57,231 bases of DNA from an uncultured Spirochaetaceae bacterium (GTDB taxonomy: Bacteria > Spirochaetota > Spirochaetia > Treponematales > Treponemataceae), in contig CACZPR010000082.1 of the NCBI GenBank assembly GCA_902783155.1, positions 1 through 57,231 of the forward strand, given 5' to 3'. Shown here piece after piece: positions 44,725 through 52,726 of the stretch. Every line of letters begins with the position of its first letter. Positions within the stretch are counted from its first letter, which is position 1. The translations under genes were made by a program, and so were the position numbers. Under the pieces are notes generated by a model. The model saw only the letters and a list, made by a program, of their open reading frames with translations. It had not been told where the DNA came from and did no database searches.

Positions 44725-45279
44725 ATGATAATCATACCTGGAATGGGAAATCAGACTGATGTCTGGACATACAACTTAAAGGAAAGAATCATCCACTGCG
44801 TCGGGGAGATTGAGGAGGACATGGCGGAAAGCATAATCGCGCAGCTTCTCTATCTTTCGTCGGAGGGGAACGAGGACATCCAGCTTTTCATAAACTCACC
44901 GGGCGGCGACATCGATGCGGGTATGGCAATCTACGACACCATGAACTACATAAAGCCTGACGTTGCGACAATCTGCGTGGGGCGTGCGTGCAGCATGGGG
45001 TCAATCCTTTTGTCCGGCGGAACCAGGGGAAAGCGCTACATTCTTCCTCACGGAAAAGTTCTGATTCATCAGGCTCTCGGTGGATGTGCAGGCCAGTCGT
45101 CGGATGTTGACATTGCGGCGACCGAACTCAGGAAGGCAAAGGAAATGCTCAACAGGATTCTGTCCGAAAACTGCGGCCGTCCATACGAGGATGTTGTCCG
45201 TGATACCGACCGTGACTACTGGATGCAGGGTCAGGAAGCGATAGACTACGGAATCGTTGACAAGATTCTTGTGAAGTGA
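44725..45279 (+). CDS. clpP: ClpP serine protease subunit
   Basis: 184 residues, standard length without a long propeptide. The catalytic triad is S90 (GRACSMGSILLSGG), H115 (VLIHQALGG) and D164 (TDRDYWM), and the FINSPGGDIDAGMAIYDTM oxyanion segment is intact. It assembles into a tetradecameric chamber that needs a Clp ATPase. No clpX or clpA gene is adjacent, so it is likely a paralogue that uses chromosomal unfoldases. GGAGG lies before the ATG, 30 nt after the degenerate AAA+ gene. Confidence 0.95.
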   Translation: MIIIPGMGNQTDVWTYNLKERIIHCVGEIEEDMAESIIAQLLYLSSEGNEDIQLFINSPGGDIDAGMAIYDTMNYIKPDVATICVGRACSMGSILLSGGTRGKRYILPHGKVLIHQALGGCAGQSSDVDIAATELRKAKEMLNRILSENCGRPYEDVVRDTDRDYWMQGQEAIDYGIVDKILVK

Positions 45280-45321
45280 AAATTCCTGTGCGGGGGAAGA
45301 TGCAAAAAATTCAAGTAAAAC

Positions 45322-45446
45322 GTCATCTCTAAAAACTCATTTTCAATGATTTTTTAGAGATGACTGCGAGTTTAAAAGCCTGAAATTACAGGCTTTTAAA
45401 CATCGCGTTTTCAGAGTTACATCTAAAAACTGAAGTTTTTAGATGT
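45322..45446. repeat. Cluster of three strong hairpins downstream of clpP
   Basis: Hairpin 1 pairs 45322-45335 with 45351-45364 (GTCATCTCTAAAAA / TTTTTAGAGATGAC). Hairpin 2 pairs GTTTAAAAGCCTG with CAGGCTTTTAAAC (45370-45401). Hairpin 3 pairs ACATCTAAAAACT with AGTTTTTAGATGT (45419-45446). Hairpins 1 and 3 share arm sequence. They may terminate clpP; no other feature is seen in 45280-45589 apart from palindrome copy 3. Confidence 0.75.
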
Positions 45447-45496
45447 TTCATTAAAAGATTCTAAGATTTCCAGATTCGCGGCAAGGGTGTAGGATT

Positions 45497-45543
45497 TAGG
45501 AAACCGCTGATTGATACGGGAAGCATTTATCAGCGGTTCCTTA
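45497..45543. repeat. Palindromic element, copy 3 (inverted relative to copies 1 and 2)
   Basis: CCGCTGAT (45504-45511) pairs with ATCAGCGG (45529-45536), extended by GGAA/TTCC. Read on the minus strand, the loop (GCTTCCCGT) and the TGAT/ATCA arms match copy 1, and the CGGTTCCTTAG flank is identical. Confidence 0.75.
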
Positions 45544-45589
45544 GGCAATGGGTTTTTAGCCCGGCACAAATTTGAATCTGGAGAATCTA

Positions 45590-47395
45590 ATGGGAACAAA
45601 AAAAGTTTTGACCGCAGCACTTTTTGCGGCTCTCTCTTTTGGAATGTTGGCATCGTGCGGAAAATCGAAAAAAATCCCCGACACGTCCAGCAAGACTGTC
45701 ACAAAGCCGCAGGAATTCAATTCCTCTCTTACCGCTCTGGAGCTTTCCAAAATCATGGGAAACGGAATCAACCTGAGCAATACGATGGAAGCTTTCGGCG
45801 CGAATGATTTGGGACTGGGAAAGGACCCGAAAGAGTATGAGGTTTTCTGGGGTCAGCCCGTTACGACTCCCGAAATGATGAAGCTTTACAAGTCCGCAGG
45901 TTTTGACTGCATCAGGATTCCGGTCGCATGGACAAACGCAATGGACTGGAAGAACCGTGACTACAGAATCGGGACCGCATATATCGACCGCGTTGAGGAG
46001 ATTGTGAACTATGCTCTTGACGCAGGGCTTTACGTGATTTTCAACGACCACTGGGACGGAGACTGGTGGGGAATGTTCGGCTCTCACACCGAGCAGACAC
46101 GAAAGGACGCAATGGAGCTTTACATCGCCATGTGGACTCAGCTTGCGAACCGGTTCAAGAATTATTCCGAGAAAGTCATATTTGAAGGCGGAAACGAGGA
46201 GATTGGAAACCGTCTTAATGATGTTGAGGCAGTTCCCGACAGCGGCGCTCTTTCCGAGGACGAATGTTTTGCGACGGCGAACAAAATCAACCAGACTTTC
46301 GTTGACGTGGTGCGCTCCACCGGTGGAAACAATGCAGAACGATTCCTTCTGATTCCGGGTTACGGCACTGAAATCGACAGGACATGCGACTCACGTTTTG
46401 TCATGCCGACTGACACGGCGAAGGACAAGCTGTTTATTTCCGTACACTATTATACACCTTGGGGCTATTGCGGCGGTTCAAGCGTAGGACACTGGGGACT
46501 GAAGCGCGAGGTTGAGGAGATGAACGTCAATCTCAAAAAGATGGCGGACAATTTTGTTTCAAAAGGTTACGGCGTAATAATCGGTGAATACGGAACTGCG
46601 GTAAAGAGCGACGGAACAATCAAGGACAACACGCTTGAGTGGCATGAAAATTTCCTTGACAACTGCGACATGTACAATCTTTGCCCAGTGATGTGGGACC
46701 TTGGCGAATGGGGATATTTTGACAGGCATACCGGGTTCAAGTATCAGGAGATGGCAGATTTCTACAAGGCAAGAAGCTATGATTCCCTCAAATCCCATTC
46801 AGAATCCGAGTGGGCGAAAATCTGCAGGGAGAGAATCGAAAAACGCTATGCCGAGGCTCCCGAAGTTTTGAAGCACAATGAATTTGTGGGAGTGACCGAC
46901 CGTGCGGTTGCTTGGCTCATGTACAACAGTGCGGACTGGAATTTCACATATTCAGTCGGCGATGTCTACAATCCTGATTCAATGACCGACGGACTCATCC
47001 CTCAGGACGTGGAGATTACGGGACCTGGAACATACACGGTCGGATTTGATTTTACCCAGACCGAATTCAAAAAGGCAAAAAGTTTTGCATTCAGCGCAAT
47101 CGCAATTTCAAATGGCGAACAGCTTTTCCCCGGATACTGCATCGAAGTGAAGAGCATCGAAGTCAACGGTGAAAATTACCGTCCGATATCCAAGGGCTAC
47201 ACATCAAGCGACGACGGAAAATGCACGCGCTACAACATCTACAACGAATGGGTCAGCGCGCCACCGCCGGAAGCCAGAAGTTCGGATGGAAAGCTCGACA
47301 GAAAGAGACCTTCCGTTGTTGATCCTGCGGCAAACCAGCTTCAGGAAATGGAGACGCTCTACATCACGTTTGAGTACAAGCCAGTCGAGAAATGA
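45590..47395 (+). CDS. Glycoside hydrolase family 5 endoglucanase-like lipoprotein
   Basis: 601 residues. The lipoprotein signal ends in MLASC (about residue 22). The GH5 TIM barrel spans about 40-410: GNGINLSNTMEAF, FDCIRIPVAW, FNDHWDGDWWG, acid/base E203 (FEGGNEE), HYYTPWGY and nucleophile E333 (VIIGEYGT). Residues about 440-601 form a beta-sandwich module (GPGTYTVGFDFTQTEF, CIEVKSIEVNGENY) that may bind carbohydrate. It should cut beta-1,4-glucan or a related hemicellulose outside the cytoplasm. The ATG at 45590 is preferred over an upstream TTG; GGAG lies 6 nt before it. Confidence 0.92.
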   Translation: MGTKKVLTAALFAALSFGMLASCGKSKKIPDTSSKTVTKPQEFNSSLTALELSKIMGNGINLSNTMEAFGANDLGLGKDPKEYEVFWGQPVTTPEMMKLYKSAGFDCIRIPVAWTNAMDWKNRDYRIGTAYIDRVEEIVNYALDAGLYVIFNDHWDGDWWGMFGSHTEQTRKDAMELYIAMWTQLANRFKNYSEKVIFEGGNEEIGNRLNDVEAVPDSGALSEDECFATANKINQTFVDVVRSTGGNNAERFLLIPGYGTEIDRTCDSRFVMPTDTAKDKLFISVHYYTPWGYCGGSSVGHWGLKREVEEMNVNLKKMADNFVSKGYGVIIGEYGTAVKSDGTIKDNTLEWHENFLDNCDMYNLCPVMWDLGEWGYFDRHTGFKYQEMADFYKARSYDSLKSHSESEWAKICRERIEKRYAEAPEVLKHNEFVGVTDRAVAWLMYNSADWNFTYSVGDVYNPDSMTDGLIPQDVEITGPGTYTVGFDFTQTEFKKAKSFAFSAIAISNGEQLFPGYCIEVKSIEVNGENYRPISKGYTSSDDGKCTRYNIYNEWVSAPPPEARSSDGKLDRKRPSVVDPAANQLQEMETLYITFEYKPVEK

Positions 47396-47442
47396 TTCAG
47401 ACGCGGGCTGGTTTCTGCATCGGATTTTAATTCAGACACAAT

Positions 47443-47474
47443 GGGACACTCAAAAACGGGTGTCCTATTTTTTT
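47443..47474 (+). terminator. Terminator of the GH5 gene
   Basis: GGACAC, a 10-nt loop, GTGTCC, then TATTTTTTT. It ends at the stop codon of the convergent small gene. Confidence 0.85.
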
Positions 47475-47853
47475 ACTTCCGTTTTTTGTCAATCGGCTCC
47501 GTGTGTGTAAGATGCCATCCGCCGAAAAGTTTGTGCGGACACTTGTATACGCGGAGCTTGACGTGCTGCTCGGCCTGACTTTTTTCAAGCTGCTTCATTG
47601 CGTCCTTTTTTCTTTTATACAATGCCTTTGGCTGACCGTTACTGTCGCGGCATGGACATGCGTTTTTCTTCACGTGGATTTTCGATTCCTTTGGCGCAAG
47701 ATGAAAAGATCCACATCGTTCGCACTTGTAGACGTACAGCTTCGACTTGTATTTTTTCTTTGCGTAGGCAGCAGATTCTTTTGCTTCCTTTTTTGTTGCG
47801 TATGCGGCCAGCGGTTTCCCGGTTGCCTTTGCTATGCATTTTTCGTTTGCCAT
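47473..47853 (-). CDS. Small basic protein with duplicated Zn-ribbon-like motif
   Basis: 126 residues, about a quarter lysine. It contains two similar halves: a Lys/Ala-rich helix followed by VYKCERCGSFHLAP, and a second helix followed by VYKCPHKLFGGWHLTHTEP, with a central NACPCRD between. The C-x2-C/H...H pattern suggests metal binding and the charge suggests nucleic-acid binding. Its start overlaps the 3' end of the MATE gene by 22 nt, so it is translated from the same mRNA. No family recognised. Confidence 0.6.
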   Translation of the reverse strand: MANEKCIAKATGKPLAAYATKKEAKESAAYAKKKYKSKLYVYKCERCGSFHLAPKESKIHVKKNACPCRDSNGQPKALYKRKKDAMKQLEKSQAEQHVKLRVYKCPHKLFGGWHLTHTEPIDKKRK

Positions 47854-49214
47854 TTTTTTCCGTCCTTTTTTTTGTAAATTGGATTATTGAAATAGACGAT
47901 TAAAAGTTCTATTGTCATTGCGACCCAAATCAGCGGTTCGCACAGGATTATGCCCCATGTTCCCAGACGCGGAATTATTATGGCCGTAAAAAGAATTTTT
48001 CCCAGAAGCTCGATTATGCTAGAAATCAGCGGAAGGATTTTGCTCCCCAATCCCTGAAGAGAATTTCTTGTCACCAGAAGTACCCCAAGCACGATGTAGA
48101 ACGGCTGCATGAAATTGAGGTACTTTGAACCGTAGTCCACGATTTCCGGATTCGTTGAGCCGCTTATTGATGAAATCAAAAATCTTGAGATGAGCGGAAC
48201 GACAATCATGCAGATTATGCTCCAGACTGTCGTAAGTCCGAACAAAGTCCAAACGCCTTTTTTCACCCGGTCGATTTTTCCGGCACCAAGATTCTGGGAA
48301 ACGAAAGTCGCACTTGCAAGTGAGAGCGTGAAAATCGGGATGTTGGTGAACGAAAAAACTTTCCTTGCCGAAATGTGTCCCGCGATTATCAGTTTTCCGA
48401 ATTTGTTGATTGAGGACTGGAGAACGACGGTTCCAGAGTTTACGAGAGAACTCATCAATGCCATCGAAAGTCCCTGTCCGATCAAATCAAGGTAAAGTGA
48501 TTTTCCGACCTTGAAGCTTGACCTGTTCGGAATCAGAATCTTTGTTTTTTTAAGGATGTAAATCAGGCAGAGGATTCCGCTTGCTCCCTGTGAGATGACC
48601 GTAGCAAGAGCGGTTCCCATTACGCCCATGTTGAATTTTGAAATGAAAAGCAGGTCCAGGAAAATGTTTGCCAGCGAAGAGATTATCAGGAAAACGAGAG
48701 GCATGAATGAATTTCCGATTGCGCGCAAAAGTCCGCTGAAAAGATTGTACAGGAAGATTACACCGCAGAACATTGCAACGAGTCCGATGTATGAAAGGGC
48801 TTCGTCAATTATTTCAAGAGGCGTGTCGAGAAGAATCAAAAGCGGCTTGAGGAAAAAATGTCCTGCAAGCATTATGAATACGGTTACGCAAAGCGTTATG
48901 ACAAGGGAGCCTGCTACGACTTTTTTGAGCTTGTCGGTGTTTCCTTCTCCGTAAGCCCTTGCCGCGACAATTCCCAGTCCGTTACCGAAACCGTTTCCGA
49001 ATCCAATCAAAAGGTCGAATACGGCTGTACATGTACCGATTGCCGAAAGCGAATCTTCCCCCAGAAAATGTCCGACAACTACGATGTCAACCATATTGTA
49101 AAACTGCTGGAAAAGATATGAAATCAGCATTGGAAAAGCAAATGCCAGAACCGTGCGGATAATTTTCCCGTTGATTAAATCCGGGTGCAGGAGTTTTGAA
49201 AATCTCATATTCAT
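47832..49214 (-). CDS. MATE-family multidrug/toxin efflux transporter
   Basis: 460 residues with about 12 transmembrane helices in two homologous halves. N-terminal LAFAFPMLISYLFQQFYNMVDIVVVGHFLGEDSLSAIG is the typical MATE opening, and IGNSFMPLVFLIISSLANIFLDLLFI and GLGSKILPLISSIIELLGKI are further conserved segments. It exports cationic compounds using Na+ or H+. The substrate is unknown. The ATG at 49214 has no Shine-Dalgarno, and a -10 box lies 7 nt before it. Confidence 0.92.
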   Translation of the reverse strand: MNMRFSKLLHPDLINGKIIRTVLAFAFPMLISYLFQQFYNMVDIVVVGHFLGEDSLSAIGTCTAVFDLLIGFGNGFGNGLGIVAARAYGEGNTDKLKKVVAGSLVITLCVTVFIMLAGHFFLKPLLILLDTPLEIIDEALSYIGLVAMFCGVIFLYNLFSGLLRAIGNSFMPLVFLIISSLANIFLDLLFISKFNMGVMGTALATVISQGASGILCLIYILKKTKILIPNRSSFKVGKSLYLDLIGQGLSMALMSSLVNSGTVVLQSSINKFGKLIIAGHISARKVFSFTNIPIFTLSLASATFVSQNLGAGKIDRVKKGVWTLFGLTTVWSIICMIVVPLISRFLISSISGSTNPEIVDYGSKYLNFMQPFYIVLGVLLVTRNSLQGLGSKILPLISSIIELLGKILFTAIIIPRLGTWGIILCEPLIWVAMTIELLIVYFNNPIYKKKDGKKWQTKNA

Positions 49215-49221
49215 GGAAAGT

Positions 49222-49227
49222 ATTTTA
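49222..49227 (-). promoter_or_regulatory. -10 box of the MATE gene, leaderless
   Basis: Minus strand TAAAAT ending 7 nt before the ATG at 49214. The -35 is weak (TTCCAA). Confidence 0.4.
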
Positions 49228-49335
49228 GCGGTTTATAAAAAAAATTGGAATAGAAAAAATAAGATGTTATATAAGGTGTTATAATCCAGTCGGCAATTCT
49301 TTTATCCCGAAAAGAAATAAAAACGTCTGAAATCT

Positions 49336-49388
49336 TGCAAAGGCCGGAACTTGTTCCTATAATTAAACCATTAAAACATTGTTTAATT
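49336..49388 (+). promoter_or_regulatory. Promoter and operator of the metal ATPase gene
   Basis: TTGCAA (49336-49341), 17 bp, TATAAT (49359-49364). An inverted repeat AATTAAAC (49362-49369), 11 bp, GTTTAATT (49381-49388) overlaps the -10 box and start point. This is a typical position for an ArsR/SmtB-type metal-sensing repressor, but no such gene is in the window. Confidence 0.65.
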
Positions 49389-49426
49389 GTTGAATTTGAT
49401 GATGCGGTTCTGAATTGGAGGATGCC

Positions 49427-51346
49427 ATGACGAAAAAACAAAAGAAAATGCTTGTGCGGATTATAATTGCAACGGTCGCGCTTGTCGCACTTTATTTTGC
49501 TTCCACAAAAATTGTGATTGGCGGCGAAAGTTTCGGAAAAATTTTTCATGGGATTCCGTGCCTGATTTTGTATCTTGCGGTCTATGCAGTCATCGGATAT
49601 GACATTTTGAGAAAGGCTTTCAAGGGGATTTTGAACGGACGTGTGTTTGATGAAAATTTCCTCATGGCGGTTGCGACTCTCGGTGCGTTTGCCCTTGCCA
49701 TTTACGAAAAAAGCGGAGACTACAACGAGGCGATTGCGGTAATGCTTTTTTACCAGGTCGGTGAATTGTTCCAGGGAATTGCAGTCGGTAAAAGCCGCAG
49801 GAACATATCCGCACTCATGGACATAAGACCGGATTATGCGAACGTTGAAAAAGACGGGGCAATAGAAAAAGTTTCTCCCGATGAAGTTGAGGTCGGAACG
49901 ATTATCGTGGTGCAGCCCGGAGAAAAAGTCCCGATTGACGGAATCATCGTTGAGGGAACGTCCACGTTGAACACAAGTGCGCTCACAGGTGAAAGCCTTC
50001 CGAGGGAAACTTTTGTCGGCGATGAAATCATAAGCGGTTGCATCAATCTGACCGGAGTGCTAAAAATCAGGACGACGAAAAATTTCGGTGAATCAACCGT
50101 CTCAAAAATCCTGGAGCTTGTAGAAAACTCAAGTTCAAGAAAATCAAAGTCAGAGGCGTTCATCTCAAAGTTTGCAAGAGTCTACACGCCGATTGTCTGT
50201 TTCGGTGCACTTGCGCTTGCAGTCCTTCCGCCTTTGTTCAGAATTGTTTTCCTTCATTCAGAACCGGTTTGGAACGAATGGATTTACCGTGCGCTGACCT
50301 TCCTTGTAATCTCATGTCCGTGTGCACTTGTCATAAGCATCCCGCTTTCGTTTTTTGCTGGAATCGGAGGAGCGAGCCACGAAGGAATTTTGATAAAGGG
50401 CTCGAACTATCTGGAGGTTCTTTCAAAAGTCCGCACTGTTGTTTTTGACAAGACCGGAACTTTGACCGAGGGCGTTTTTGAAGTTGTCGGAATCCATCAC
50501 AGCACGATTGACGAAAGAAAACTTTTGGAATATGCGGCGCTGGCAGAATGTTCTTCAAGCCACCCGATCAGCAAAAGCCTTCAGAAAGCTTACGGGAAAA
50601 AAATCGACAGGAACAGGGTGTGCGACATCGAGGAAATTTCTGGAAGCGGAGTGAAGGCAAAGATTGACGGAACAGATGTTGCCGCAGGAAATTTAAAGCT
50701 GATGAAGTCTCTTGGAATTGACGCAGAGGAATGTCACTCGACCGGAACGATAGTCCATGTTGCAATCGACGGAAAATATTCAGGCCACATCGTGATTTCG
50801 GACGTAATCAAAAAGAACTCAAAGGCTGCAATCGAAATGCTGAAAAAATCCGGCGTGGAAAAAACGGTCATGCTCACCGGGGACTCAAAAAAAGTTGCCC
50901 GCGAAGTTGCCGAAAAACTTTGCCTGGACTCTGTTTACAGCGAACTCCTTCCTGCCGACAAAGTTTCAAAGGTCGAGGAACTTTTGGAAAACAAAAACGG
51001 AATGCTTGCGTTTGTCGGTGACGGAATCAACGACGCACCTGTGCTTTCACGCTCCGACATTGGAATTGCGATGGGAGCATTGGGAAGCGATGCAGCAATT
51101 GAAGCAGCCGATGTAGTCCTGATGGATGACGACCCGATGAAAATTTCCAAGGGAATCAGGATTTCAAAAAAGTGCCTGAGGATTGTATACCAGAACATCG
51201 TTTTCGCGCTTACCGTAAAATTCGCGTGTCTTGTTTTGGGAGCATTGGGAATCACGAACATGTGGCTTGCAATTTTTGCTGATGTCGGCGTAATGGTGAT
51301 TGCGGTGCTGAATGCAATCCGCGCACTGAGGGTGGGGAAGATGTAA
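49427..51346 (+). CDS. P1B-type heavy-metal-exporting ATPase (Zn/Cd/Pb group likely)
   Basis: 639 residues. The actuator TGESLP, the metal-binding SCPCALVIS helix, phosphorylated D341 in FDKTGTLTEG, a HP motif in SSHPISKS and the hinge GDGINDAP are all intact. The C-terminal ADVGVMVIAVLNAIRALR carries the Asp seen in ZntA-like pumps, so Zn2+, Cd2+ or Pb2+ is favoured over Cu+. There is no N-terminal HMA domain, so the first 50 residues lead directly into the membrane part. The ATG at 49427 has GGAGG 5 nt upstream. Confidence 0.93.
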   Translation: MTKKQKKMLVRIIIATVALVALYFASTKIVIGGESFGKIFHGIPCLILYLAVYAVIGYDILRKAFKGILNGRVFDENFLMAVATLGAFALAIYEKSGDYNEAIAVMLFYQVGELFQGIAVGKSRRNISALMDIRPDYANVEKDGAIEKVSPDEVEVGTIIVVQPGEKVPIDGIIVEGTSTLNTSALTGESLPRETFVGDEIISGCINLTGVLKIRTTKNFGESTVSKILELVENSSSRKSKSEAFISKFARVYTPIVCFGALALAVLPPLFRIVFLHSEPVWNEWIYRALTFLVISCPCALVISIPLSFFAGIGGASHEGILIKGSNYLEVLSKVRTVVFDKTGTLTEGVFEVVGIHHSTIDERKLLEYAALAECSSSHPISKSLQKAYGKKIDRNRVCDIEEISGSGVKAKIDGTDVAAGNLKLMKSLGIDAEECHSTGTIVHVAIDGKYSGHIVISDVIKKNSKAAIEMLKKSGVEKTVMLTGDSKKVAREVAEKLCLDSVYSELLPADKVSKVEELLENKNGMLAFVGDGINDAPVLSRSDIGIAMGALGSDAAIEAADVVLMDDDPMKISKGIRISKKCLRIVYQNIVFALTVKFACLVLGALGITNMWLAIFADVGVMVIAVLNAIRALRVGKM

Positions 51347-51384
51347 GAGGGGATTCCGTGGCATGATTAAAAAATAACTTGACT

Positions 51385-51421
51385 TTCGACTAATTTGGAG
51401 TTAAACTCCAAATTAGTCGAA
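51385..51421. repeat. 37-bp perfect palindrome
   Basis: Two 18-bp arms (51385-51402 and 51404-51421) around a single central base. The arm core is GACTAATTTGGAGTT. It lies between the ATPase stop and the DUF4143 gene. Either a terminator (T-rich ATCTTTTT follows) or an operator of the downstream gene. Confidence 0.85.
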
Positions 51422-51440
51422 TCTTTTTAAAGAGGGCTTT

Positions 51441-52658
51441 ATGTATATCAACCGCCATATTCTGCCTTATGTCAACAGAATGAAAAAACAGTTCAGAGTT
51501 CTCTTGATTACCGGCTCGCGCCAGGTCGGGAAATCCACCTTGTTAAAAGAAAAATTGCTTCCTGATTATGAATATGTCACTCTTGACGATTTTGCCGAAC
51601 TTGGGCTAGCTCAAAAAGATCCCGCTTTGTTTTTTAAGAATCATCCGCTTCCGCTTATTGTTGACGAAGTTCAGCGCGCACCGGATTTGTTTTTGCAAAT
51701 AAAACTCCTTGCAGACGAAACAAAAAACAAGGGACAGATTATCCTCACTGGTTCGCAAAGCTATAAACTTTTGAGTAAAGCGGCAGATTCTTTGGCTGGA
51801 CGTGTCTGCATCATCAGCATGGCGTCCCTTTCGCTTAGGGAAAAATATAAAATCGATTTTAATACGGAATTCTTGCCGACCACGGAATACATTGAAAAGC
51901 GTAAGCAAAAAATGAAGCAATACAAAAACTTGTGGAACCACATCTGGCGCGGAAGTATGCCTGAGATGGCAGACAAATCCGTTGAATGGGAACCGTTTTA
52001 TCGTTCATACATAAGGACATACCTTGACCGCGATGTAGCTGATATAATAAGCGCAAAGAATCTTGTGAAATTCCACAACTTTATGCAGTGCCTTGCAGCT
52101 CGTGTTGGAGAATTGTTCAAGGCGGATTCCATTGCCCGCGATGTAGGCGTTACAAGCAAAACCATTTCCGAATGGACAAGCATTCTTGAATCCTCCGGTG
52201 TAATCCGTCTTTTGCGGCCTTATGAAAAAAATGTTTCAAACAGAGCCGTAAAAACTCCAAAGGTATTCTTTATGGACACAGGATTGGTTTGTTTTCTCGT
52301 GGGGTGGTCTTCGGCAACTGTCGCAATGAACGGTGCAATGTCGGGAAGCCTTTTTGAAAACTTTGTTGTGAGCGAAGTAATCAAGTCATATTACAACGCT
52401 GGCCACGAAACCGAAAAAATCTATTTTTACCGCGACAAGGACAAAAAAGAAATCGATTTGATAATCGAAAAAGACAACACACTCTATCCTATTGAAATTA
52501 AAAAATCAGCGCATCCAACAATAGACATGGTAAAACATTTTTCTGTCTTGTCCAAAATTGCCGGAGTTTCCGTAGGTCAGGGCTGCATTATTTGCCAGTG
52601 TGACAAGCCATTGTATTTGAGCGACGATGTTGTTTCGCTGCCGATTGAGTATGTGTAA
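51441..52658 (+). CDS. AAA ATPase with DUF4143 domain
   Basis: 405 residues. The N-terminal AAA_14 domain has Walker A GSRQVGKSTLL (about 27-37), Walker B PLIVDEVQRAPDLF and sensor ILTGSQSY. The C-terminal DUF4143 segment includes YIRTYLDRDV, SKTISEWTSILESSGVI and RPYEKNVSNR, and ends with FYRDKDKKEIDLIIE....YPIEIKKS, a PD-(D/E)xK-like nuclease fold remnant. Family members are widespread, often multi-copy, and of uncertain function; defence or toxin-related roles have been proposed. A GAGGG lies before the ATG. It is directly upstream of the type I restriction genes. Confidence 0.9.
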   Translation: MYINRHILPYVNRMKKQFRVLLITGSRQVGKSTLLKEKLLPDYEYVTLDDFAELGLAQKDPALFFKNHPLPLIVDEVQRAPDLFLQIKLLADETKNKGQIILTGSQSYKLLSKAADSLAGRVCIISMASLSLREKYKIDFNTEFLPTTEYIEKRKQKMKQYKNLWNHIWRGSMPEMADKSVEWEPFYRSYIRTYLDRDVADIISAKNLVKFHNFMQCLAARVGELFKADSIARDVGVTSKTISEWTSILESSGVIRLLRPYEKNVSNRAVKTPKVFFMDTGLVCFLVGWSSATVAMNGAMSGSLFENFVVSEVIKSYYNAGHETEKIYFYRDKDKKEIDLIIEKDNTLYPIEIKKSAHPTIDMVKHFSVLSKIAGVSVGQGCIICQCDKPLYLSDDVVSLPIEYV

Positions 52659-52726
52659 TGGATTTGCATAAAATTACGGTGTCGGGGATGTTTGCGTGAT
52701 GAATGAGATTTTGAAGAAGGTAGCAG

